Assembly (NCBI GenBank): GCA_017645985.1
Contig: JAGCNK010000228.1
Location: 1-6,892 of the forward strand
DNA from: Bacteroidales bacterium
Lineage (GTDB): Bacteria; Bacteroidota; Bacteroidia; Bacteroidales; UBA3824
Direction: 5' to 3'
DNA: 6,892 nucleotides
The notes beneath the pieces are model-generated. The model had not been told where the DNA came from. It did not search any database and worked only from the letters and a program-made list of their open reading frames with translations. Shown in pieces: positions 1 through 6,178 of this stretch (position 1 is its first letter; every line of letters begins with the position of its first letter). The translations under genes were made by a program, and so were the position numbers.

Positions 1-782
1 ACCTCTTTGAAAAGGTGTTTTGCCAAGCCTTCAAAAATCTGCAAAATGTCTTCCTGTTCTACAAAACTCATCTCGCAGTCGATCTGGGTGAATTCGGGCT
101 GACGGTCGGCACGGAGGTCTTCGTCGCGGAAGCATTTTACAAGCTGGTAGTATTTGTCAACGCCTGCCACCATCAACAGCTGCTTGTACTGCTGAGGGCT
201 CTGCGGCAGAGCGTAAAATTCGCCGTGATGAAGTCGTGAAGGCACTACATAGTCTCTTGCTCCTTCGGGACTTGAATTGATAAGCATAGGAGTTTCTACC
301 TCCATAAAGCCTTGAGCGTCGAGGTATTTTCTTACTTCGAGACTCATTTTGTGGCGCATAAGCAAGCCCGAAATAATCGGACGGCGGCGGATGTCCAAAT
401 AGCGGTATTTCATCAGCAAGTCTTCACCGCCGTCGGTGTTGTCTTCGATAGTGAAGGGCGGAATTTCTGATTTGTTGAGTATATTTAATTGGCTTACAGT
501 AATTTCAATGTCGCCAGTGGGTAGTTCTTTGTTTTTGCTGGTGCGCTCTGTAACTGTGCCGATGGCTTGGATTACAAATTCGCGACCGAGTTTTCTTGCC
601 TTTTCGCAAAGTTCGGCGTTGGTCTCCATATTGAAAACCAACTGGGTGATTCCGTATCTGTCGCGGAGGTCGACAAAGGTCATACCTCCGAGGTTGCGTA
701 CCCTCTGCACCCATCCGCTGAGGGTTACGGTCTTATCTACGTCTGCTATACGCAGTTGTCCGCAATCGTGTGTCCTGTACAT
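1..782 (-). CDS. aspS: Aspartyl-tRNA synthetase, N-terminal 260 residues (runs off the window at base 1)
   Basis: Class II aminoacyl-tRNA synthetase that charges tRNA-Asp with aspartate in the cytoplasm. The visible protein starts MYRTHDCGQLR, the usual bacterial AspRS N-terminus. Residues 1-105 or so form the OB-fold anticodon-binding domain (LSGWVQRVRNLGG at 21-33, then FVDLRDRYGITQLVF). The catalytic domain begins with the KYRYLDIRR segment (125-133) and has the flipping-loop sequence SSPEGARDYVVPSR (170-183), QSPQQYKQLLM (194-204) and the motif 2 region FRDEDLRADRQPEFTQID (218-235), all intact. Bacterial AspRS is typically near 580-600 residues, so less than half is present; the insertion domain and motif 3 lie beyond base 1. 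The ATG at 782-780 is chosen because homologues begin there and a promoter sits just upstream. There is no Shine-Dalgarno; the A/T-rich leader is normal for Bacteroidota. Residues L31 and K83 resemble the E. coli enzyme, hinting at a tRNA-Asp-specific form (inference). Confidence 0.97.
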   Translation of the reverse strand, partial: MYRTHDCGQLRIADVDKTVTLSGWVQRVRNLGGMTFVDLRDRYGITQLVFNMETNAELCEKARKLGREFVIQAIGTVTERTSKNKELPTGDIEITVSQLNILNKSEIPPFTIEDNTDGGEDLLMKYRYLDIRRRPIISGLLMRHKMSLEVRKYLDAQGFMEVETPMLINSSPEGARDYVVPSRLHHGEFYALPQSPQQYKQLLMVAGVDKYYQLVKCFRDEDLRADRQPEFTQIDCEMSFVEQEDILQIFEGLAKHLFKE

Positions 783-817
783 TTCTAAATTGTTTAAAAA
801 CTTTCTTTTGTAAAATG

Positions 818-825
818 CAAAGGTA
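818..825 (-). promoter_or_regulatory. Bacteroidota-type -7 box of the aspS promoter
   Basis: Read on the minus strand the bases are TACCTTTG, followed by CA. This is an exact fit to the TAnnTTTG -7 element of the Bacteroidota primary sigma factor. It ends 35 bases before the aspS ATG, which would give a leader of roughly 25-30 nt. No good TTTG-type -33 element is found at the expected distance; instead an A8 run (829-836 as T on the plus strand) lies directly upstream of the box. The position is right for a promoter: downstream of the terminator of the preceding gene and just ahead of aspS. Confidence 0.6.
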
Positions 826-864
826 TAGTTTTTTTTGTGAAATGGTGCGGGGTAAAGGAAAAAA

Positions 865-876
865 ACTTTTAAAAGT
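865..876. repeat. 12-bp perfect palindrome upstream of the aspS promoter
   Basis: ACTTTTAAAAGT reads the same on both strands. It lies between the intrinsic terminator (889-934) and the aspS -7 box (818-825), with its near edge about 40 bases upstream of that box. It could be an operator half-site pair or an AT-rich upstream element, but such AT-rich palindromes are common by chance, and nothing in the sequence names a binding protein. Confidence 0.35.
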
Positions 877-888
877 GCCACAAAATAC

Positions 889-934
889 AAAAAATCCCTT
901 GCAGTGCCGTGTGGGTTGGCTGCAAGGGATTTTT
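889..934 (-). terminator. Intrinsic terminator closing the outer-membrane protein transcript
   Basis: Perfect 14-bp inverted repeat: AAAAATCCCTTGCA at 890-903 against TGCAAGGGATTTTT at 921-934. A further G-C pair (904/920) makes a 15-bp stem around a 15-nt loop. On the minus strand the stem is followed by a T run (six T including the stem end) and then GTATTTTG. It starts 22 bases after the TAA of the 994-residue outer-membrane protein. This is a standard rho-independent terminator for minus-strand transcription. The stem base is A:T on both sides, so it has some bidirectional character, but no plus-strand gene is seen that would need it. Confidence 0.9.
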
Positions 935-956
935 GATATGGAGTTATGCTATATTG

Positions 957-3941
957 TTACGGTCTTCCGCCGGGGCCTCCGAACCCGCCGCCGAATCCAC
1001 CACGTCCGCCGCCGGGAGCGCCAGGACCGAATCCGCCGCCGGGATATCCGCCGGGTCTGCCTTGACCAGGACCGAATCCGCCAGGACCGCCTTGGTTACG
1101 TGCACCTTTGCCGCCAAAGAGGTTGAGACGGTAGATTATGTGCAACATAATGTATGAGTTGATGGTGTTGTACTCGGTGTCGCTACGACGCTGTGCTGTG
1201 ATGCTGCGGCTGTAGTTGCTCAGCTGCTGCAAAATGTCGTAAAACTGAATCGACACTGTGAGCGGTTTGCCACGTAGAAAACTGTGAGAAATCTGCGCGT
1301 TCCAAACAAGCTCGTCGGTATTCATAGAGTTGTCGTTGTAACCGCGACGGCTCTGGTTGTGCAAGTCGGTGGTGATGCTGCTGCCCCAAGGTGCGTAGAT
1401 GTTGAGCGATCCACCGTATGTGAACTGTTTTGTGTCGAGATTGCTCTGTTTCTGCAACTCGTTGTTGTTGTGCATATAAGTGAGGCTTCCGTCCACAGCT
1501 ATTTCAAGCCAGTTTTTGCGCCAGCTTGCCTGCAAACGCTCCATTACGGTGTTGGAGTGCGAGGTGTTCTTTTTGGTAGCATTGTCTTGCAAGAGAAAAC
1601 CAACGTCGTTGTTGTAGTTGTACATTGTGAATGAGTTGATATTCCAGATGCCTGCCGAGTCGAGGGCTGTGTTGAACATAAAGCCAGAGTTGATTCCCCA
1701 GTTGCCGTTGATGTTTTCGGGTTTGGTTACCTGAACGTCGGTGATGGGGTCGTGGCTTACCTTCGAAGCAATGGCGTTTTTGGTGGTGTTGAAGTTCACG
1801 AACGTCATGATTGTGCGCATGTGCTCGCGGATATAAGTGTTGTAGTTGAGTCGGAAGTTGTTGGTAAACGACGGTTTCAAAGCCGGGTTACCTTGAGTGA
1901 TACGCTGTGGGTCGCTGTCGTCGGTGATGTCGAGAAGGTCGCTCATAGAGGGTTGCGATGTGGTTCCACGATATGTGATTTCCAAACGGGTGAGGTCGTT
2001 AGGATTGTAACGGTACTCGAATGTGGGGGTTACGTTGAATACGGTGCGAGTGGTGTCAACATCGTTACCCTGGAAATTCTGAACAAATTTGGTTTTCTGA
2101 GGCTCCATCATTGCGCCCACGTTCAACTGGTATTTGTCGCGGATCATGCGGAAGTTGACGTTCATATCGTGGATGAAGTTCTCATACTTGGAGTAGCGGC
2201 TTATGGATTGGTCTAAGTATTCGTCGCTGAGGGGCGAGTCGATTCTTGAAAAATAATTGTCCCATTTGCGGTATTGCTGTTCAACTCCGAGGAAAGGATT
2301 CTGGCTGAACTTGCTATAGTCGTATGTGGAACGGTCGCTCTCGCTGTACTTGTATTGAAACTGGTAGCTGAACTGCAAGTAGGTGCGTGCCCAGATAGGC
2401 TCGCTGTAAGTGGCTTGCACAGCGTAGTTCCAGTTGTTGGAAGGTGTAAGGTTGTAACGGTTGGTAAAAGTAGAAAAGGGATTGCCCGCGGCATCCTTTT
2501 GCATATAGCGGATGTAGTCTTGTGTAGAAATCTGCTTGTTTTCTGAGTCAGAATATCCTGCGTCGGCACGCAATGTAATGTTGCGACCGTTGTTGCTGAG
2601 TCTGCGGTTGTATTGCAGCATACCGCTAAACCTGGTGTTTGAGCCAAACGAAAGGTTGCTTGAGCTGTTGGATGTCAACATAATGCTGTCGGACACCAAA
2701 CTTTCGATAGAGATAGCGTCAAGCGGGTCAAGCACATAAAGATAAGGGTCTTCGTTGAAGCTTCCCGATCTGTTTCTTGAACTGCCGTCGTTGGTAGAGA
2801 AGTGTGCAGTGGGACGGAACATAATGTTCGTCATAGAGTCGGGCTGCCATTCGAGGCGACCCTGGATGTTCCAACTGTCGTTGCGGGTGTAGTTCTGGTT
2901 GATAGAGTTGGAGAATGTGCTAGGATTGTAGAAGTTTTCTACAGCCTGCTTGCTGAGCACGTCGCCATCGCTGTGGTTCCAACGCACGCTTCCGTCAATT
3001 TTGAGCTTGTCCTTTTCTTCAAAGTTGTAGTTCAAGCCAATCATCTTGGTAGCGTTCAAACCGTTGCCGCCCATACGGAAACGTCCGCCGCCGCCACCGC
3101 CGAAACCACGGTCGCTTACGTTGTTGGCATTGGTCATAAGCATAATGCGCGATTTGTCGGCAAAATATGCGCCCATTCCTCGCCAGGCGTAACGGTTCTC
3201 AGTGCCGAGACCCAAGTCGAGGTTGGTGAACATACCTTTGTTCATACCAGGTTTGATGCCAAAGTCGAGCACTGTCTCCTCGTTGCCGTCTTCAATGCCG
3301 GTAACACGAGCCAAATCGCTCTTCTGGTCGTATGCCTTAACACGGTTAACAATAGAGGTAGGAAGGTTTTTCATTGCGGTCTTGGTGTCGCCGGTCATGA
3401 ATTCCTTGCCGTCCACAAGAATTTTGGTAACTTGTTTTCCGTTGATTGTGATTTTTCCGTCGTCGTCAACCTCCGCACCGGGAAGTTTTTTTACCAATTC
3501 CTCAATAGCGGAGCCTTCGGGTGTGCGGTAGGCGTCCACATTGTAGATAAAGGTGTCTCGTTTTACAGCCACCTTTGCGCCGTAAGCCTTAACTGTGGCC
3601 TGGTCTAGCAAAATGGCTGAAGGTTTGAGCTGAAGTTTGCCAAGGTTCACGTTCTTGCTCTGCTTGATGCTAACGTGCTTGACCAAAGGATCGTAGCCAA
3701 CGCTAGAAATTTTTATCAAAAAGTCGCCGTCGGCTGTGGCGTTGATTCTGAATACGCCTGATTCGTTGCTTATACCGCCTGTTACAAAAGTGCTGTCGGG
3801 TTTTAGCAACCTCACTGTTACGTTAATTGCCGGCTCTTTGGTGTCTCCGTCGATCACTGTGCCGGAAATCTCTCGTTCTTGAGCAAATGCCGACACAGCC
3901 ATAAGAAACAAGGCCGCCGTCAGCAAAAATAATTTTTTCAT
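957..3941 (-). CDS. TonB-dependent-receptor-like outer-membrane beta-barrel protein, 994 aa, with Gly/Pro-rich tail
   Basis: Predicted outer-membrane barrel of the family with a carboxypeptidase-regulatory-like N-domain and an OMP_b-brl_3-type barrel. Residues 1-20 are a signal peptide (MKKLFLLTAALFLMAVSAFA, cut before Q21). Residues 24-110 are the Ig-like regulatory domain (EISGTVIDGDTKEPAINVTV, then SSVGYDPLVKHV). Residues 115-235 are plug-like, with IEELVKKLPGAEVDDDGKITINGK and ILVDGKEFMTGD as hallmarks. Residues 240-942 are alternating beta strands ending YRLNLF, followed by a 52-residue Gly/Pro tail; a Gly run also sits at 278-294. The start is M at 3941: a longer frame to 4046 would bury the signal peptide and overlap the exporter gene. 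No SusD partner is adjacent and no clear TonB box is seen, so a SusC glycan-import role is not supported. It lies 83 bp after the exporter and may share its transcript. Substrate unknown; import, export partner or structural roles remain possible. Confidence 0.9.
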   Translation of the reverse strand: MKKLFLLTAALFLMAVSAFAQEREISGTVIDGDTKEPAINVTVRLLKPDSTFVTGGISNESGVFRINATADGDFLIKISSVGYDPLVKHVSIKQSKNVNLGKLQLKPSAILLDQATVKAYGAKVAVKRDTFIYNVDAYRTPEGSAIEELVKKLPGAEVDDDGKITINGKQVTKILVDGKEFMTGDTKTAMKNLPTSIVNRVKAYDQKSDLARVTGIEDGNEETVLDFGIKPGMNKGMFTNLDLGLGTENRYAWRGMGAYFADKSRIMLMTNANNVSDRGFGGGGGGRFRMGGNGLNATKMIGLNYNFEEKDKLKIDGSVRWNHSDGDVLSKQAVENFYNPSTFSNSINQNYTRNDSWNIQGRLEWQPDSMTNIMFRPTAHFSTNDGSSRNRSGSFNEDPYLYVLDPLDAISIESLVSDSIMLTSNSSSNLSFGSNTRFSGMLQYNRRLSNNGRNITLRADAGYSDSENKQISTQDYIRYMQKDAAGNPFSTFTNRYNLTPSNNWNYAVQATYSEPIWARTYLQFSYQFQYKYSESDRSTYDYSKFSQNPFLGVEQQYRKWDNYFSRIDSPLSDEYLDQSISRYSKYENFIHDMNVNFRMIRDKYQLNVGAMMEPQKTKFVQNFQGNDVDTTRTVFNVTPTFEYRYNPNDLTRLEITYRGTTSQPSMSDLLDITDDSDPQRITQGNPALKPSFTNNFRLNYNTYIREHMRTIMTFVNFNTTKNAIASKVSHDPITDVQVTKPENINGNWGINSGFMFNTALDSAGIWNINSFTMYNYNNDVGFLLQDNATKKNTSHSNTVMERLQASWRKNWLEIAVDGSLTYMHNNNELQKQSNLDTKQFTYGGSLNIYAPWGSSITTDLHNQSRRGYNDNSMNTDELVWNAQISHSFLRGKPLTVSIQFYDILQQLSNYSRSITAQRRSDTEYNTINSYIMLHIIYRLNLFGGKGARNQGGPGGFGPGQGRPGGYPGGGFGPGAPGGGRGGFGGGFGGPGGRP
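960..1115 (-). repeat. Low-complexity Gly/Pro-rich C-terminal tail of the outer-membrane protein
   Basis: Codes for residues 943-994, from GGKGARNQGG to the terminal GGPGGRP. The composition is almost wholly G, P, F, R and Q, with the unit GGFGPG recurring. At the DNA level a 17-bp direct repeat, CCAGGACCGAATCCGCC, occurs at 1021-1037 and 1066-1082 (45-bp period), so the tail probably grew by tandem duplication. The local GC content is well above that of the flanking DNA. Confidence 0.85.
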
Positions 3942-3942
3942 T

Positions 3943-4013
3943 TTATTGTTATCTGGTTTAATTAAGACAAAGTACTCCTTTGACCGCTTTTTTGGGCAAT
4001 GGTTTAACAATAA
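3943..4013. repeat. 9-bp inverted repeat bracketing the intergenic region before the outer-membrane protein gene
   Basis: TTATTGTTA at 3943-3951 and its exact reverse complement TAACAATAA at 4005-4013, with 53 bases between them. One arm is separated from the start codon by a single base, and the candidate promoter lies between the arms. An 8-bp direct repeat, TGGTTTAA, is also present at 3954-3961 and 4000-4007. The arms are short and AT-rich, so chance is a real possibility. Confidence 0.4.
3968..3999 (-). promoter_or_regulatory. Weak candidate promoter for the outer-membrane protein gene
   Basis: Read on the minus strand, TACTTTG at 3974-3968 resembles the Bacteroidota -7 element but is one base short between TA and TTTG. 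A TTG (3999-3997) lies 22 bases upstream of it, close to the usual -33 spacing. It would start transcription about 20 nt before the ATG at 3941. The match is imperfect, and co-transcription from the exporter genes is an equally good explanation. Confidence 0.3.
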
Positions 4014-4024
4014 TGGAAAAAAAA

Positions 4025-6178
4025 CTACAGCACCTGATTTTCCCACAACTTATAAAACTCGCCTTTGTTGTTGATTAGTGTCTGGAAATCACCTTGTTCC
4101 ATAATTTTGCCTTTCGACATTACTATAATGGTGTCGGAATTTTTGATGGTGCTGAGGCGGTGGGCTATGGTGATGATGGTTTTGCCACGGGCGCGGAGGG
4201 TCTGCACGGCGTTGAGAACGTATTTTTCGGCAATGGAGTCGAGTGCCGACGATGCCTCGTCGAAAATGTATATCTCTGGGTCTTTGTAGATTGCTCGGGC
4301 TATGGCAAGACGCTGTTTTTCGCCGCCAGATAGTTTTGAGCCGTTTTCGCCCACAAGGGTCTCCAAACCTTCGGGTAGCGATTCCACAAAGTCGTTGAGA
4401 CCTAGAAGGTTGATAATCTCCTGAATCTTAGGAATATCGGGCGAATATTCGCCAATGGCGATGTTCGACAGTATTGTGCCCGAGAAAAGCGTAATTTGTT
4501 GAGGTACAGTGGATATAAGACTTCGTATGCTGGTGTTGGAGAGGTGGCTGAGTTTGAGGTCTCCGATAAAGATAGCTCCTTCGTTGAGGGGATAGAGGTT
4601 TTGAATAAGGTTGGCGATGGTGGTTTTGCCGCAGCCGCTTTCGCCCACGATGGCGGTGGTGCTGCCTTTGGCTATGCGGAGGTTGAGTTTTTCAAAAATC
4701 TTTTTGCGTGTGCCGTAGGTGAACGATACGTCGGAGAAGACTATGTCGCCAATATTTTCGCGGGTGAGGGGAATCTTGTCGGTGGCTTCCTCGCGTTCAA
4801 GGTCGATGATTTCAAACAGACGGTCGGCAGCGATTTCTGCCTCACGAAACGACTTGTTTGAACTAATGAGTTCGGAAATAGGTCCGGTGAAGTATCCTGC
4901 GAGTGCATAAAACGACATCAGTTCGCCAGCTGTAATGTCGCCGCCGAGCACAAAGTAACTGCCTGTCCACAAGAGTATTATGGTAAACAGCCGCGACACG
5001 AACATAGATGCGTTTTCTGAGAAGACCACATTTTTCGACGACCCGTAGGTGGTGTACATCATCTTCACAAAGCGGTTTTCGGTCTTGTTGTTGGTGTAAT
5101 CCTCTATGCCGTACTGCTTTATGGTTCGCACTGCGTTGAGCGACTCCACCAACTGGCTTTCGAGCGAGGCGGTGTCTTCCATCACCTTGCGTTCCACTCG
5201 TTTGTTTACTTTGTCGGTGATATAATAAATTATTACATACAGCGGTATCACTGCAAGCATTATAAGCGCCAGCCGCCAATGGTAAAAAAACATCATACCA
5301 AACGATAATATCACTATCAATCCATTGACTATCATTTTGATAGAGGTAGAATTGATAAAATATCTGATATTAAACGCATCGTTTACCCTTGAAATAATTT
5401 CGCCCACACGCATTGTGTCGAAAAACTGCTGCGGTAGTTGCAAGAGGTGTTTGTAATAACCCATTATAAGTTGCGCATCCATCATCTGACCTGTGCGCAG
5501 AGCCATCATATTTTGGAAAATGCCTATTGCAAACTGCAAAATCAGCAGCACTACCATAATGAGTCCCAACAGGTTGAGTAAGTTGGTATTGCCGCCTACA
5601 AGCACATAGTCGGTGATTTTTTCGATATATATCGACATCGAAAGTCCGAGCGCAGTAAAGCATATTGCTCCTATAATAGCCTGTATCAATACTTTGCGAT
5701 GAGGAATCACAAGGTTTTTGAGGTGGGTGAACACCGAAATGCGCTTTTTGCCTGTTTCGAAATTTTCCGACGGACGCAAAAGTATCAGCACGCCCGACCA
5801 TTCTTTCAAAAAGTCCTCTTCTTTAACGTTTTCGGTGCGTCCGATGGCGGGGTCCATTATTTTGAGCACACCTTTTTTATAGCCGTAAATCACCACGTAA
5901 TGATACAGTACGGCGTCGTCTATTTGTCTGACAATGTGTGCAATAGTGGGAAACGGCAGGTTGGGCAGCGCGGCTTTTGTGCCTTTTACGCCCTTGGCGG
6001 TGAATCCGATTTTCGACGCAGCCTTTATCATTCCCAAAACATTTGTTCCGCGCATATCGGTGCAGGCGTACTGGCGTATGCGGGCTATCGACAAGTCGAG
6101 TTTGTAGTGCGCCGCTATCGATTTGAGGCAAGCCGCTCCGCAGTCGTAATAATCGTGTTGTAGTACGTTCTTGTTCAT
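4025..6178 (-). CDS. Peptidase-containing ABC exporter (C39 peptidase, transmembrane and ATPase domains), 717 aa
   Basis: Inner-membrane exporter that removes a leader peptide (typically ending in a double glycine) and pumps the mature peptide out using ATP. Residues 1-135 are a C39 cysteine peptidase with Q7 (oxyanion hole), C13 in YDCGAACL, H93 in YHYVVIYGY and D109 in IMDP, so the catalytic residues look complete. About six membrane segments follow (roughly 166-186, 199-222, 278-298, 301-321, 393-413, 418-436). The ATPase domain (about 478-717) has Walker A GESGCGKTT (512-520), Q-loop Q560, signature LSGGEKQR (616-623), Walker B IYIFDE (636-641), D-loop SALD and switch H673, all intact. 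The length is typical of peptidase-containing ABC transporters. The ATG overlaps the stop of the membrane fusion protein gene (ATGA), implying translational coupling and fixing the start. Degenerate C39-like domains (as in HlyB) lack the Cys; this one has it. Cargo is not in the window. Confidence 0.96.
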   Translation of the reverse strand: MNKNVLQHDYYDCGAACLKSIAAHYKLDLSIARIRQYACTDMRGTNVLGMIKAASKIGFTAKGVKGTKAALPNLPFPTIAHIVRQIDDAVLYHYVVIYGYKKGVLKIMDPAIGRTENVKEEDFLKEWSGVLILLRPSENFETGKKRISVFTHLKNLVIPHRKVLIQAIIGAICFTALGLSMSIYIEKITDYVLVGGNTNLLNLLGLIMVVLLILQFAIGIFQNMMALRTGQMMDAQLIMGYYKHLLQLPQQFFDTMRVGEIISRVNDAFNIRYFINSTSIKMIVNGLIVILSFGMMFFYHWRLALIMLAVIPLYVIIYYITDKVNKRVERKVMEDTASLESQLVESLNAVRTIKQYGIEDYTNNKTENRFVKMMYTTYGSSKNVVFSENASMFVSRLFTIILLWTGSYFVLGGDITAGELMSFYALAGYFTGPISELISSNKSFREAEIAADRLFEIIDLEREEATDKIPLTRENIGDIVFSDVSFTYGTRKKIFEKLNLRIAKGSTTAIVGESGCGKTTIANLIQNLYPLNEGAIFIGDLKLSHLSNTSIRSLISTVPQQITLFSGTILSNIAIGEYSPDIPKIQEIINLLGLNDFVESLPEGLETLVGENGSKLSGGEKQRLAIARAIYKDPEIYIFDEASSALDSIAEKYVLNAVQTLRARGKTIITIAHRLSTIKNSDTIIVMSKGKIMEQGDFQTLINNKGEFYKLWENQVL

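Noticed and set aside
505..714. 69-codon minus-strand open frame inside the aspS region
   Set aside because: It is an out-of-frame shadow of aspS, whose own frame shows clear AspRS motifs across the same bases.
1752..2216. 154-codon open frame on the plus strand
   Set aside because: Antisense shadow of the barrel region; its translation is Val/Glu-rich without any domain, as expected from the complement of a real coding frame.
2802..3608. 268-codon open frame on the plus strand
   Set aside because: It lies wholly opposite the plug and early barrel of the outer-membrane protein, whose frame shows a signal peptide and recognisable domains. The plus-strand translation has no recognisable motif, and no promoter was seen ahead of it.
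957..3941. SusC-type glycan importer assignment
   Set aside because: No SusD-like lipoprotein gene or glycan-degrading enzyme gene is adjacent, and the plug and barrel resemble the OMP_b-brl_3-type family more than SusC.
3942..4046. Longer N-terminus for the outer-membrane protein, starting at 4046
   Set aside because: It would place 35 extra residues before a textbook signal peptide and overlap the end of the exporter gene. The start at 3941 is directly followed by the signal peptide.
4017..4060. Possible terminator right after the exporter stop codon (T8 run at 4024-4017 on the minus strand)
   Set aside because: Only a weak, bulged stem (GGAAAA with TTTTCC plus a 3-bp CAG/CTG pair) can be drawn, so it is not a convincing intrinsic terminator.
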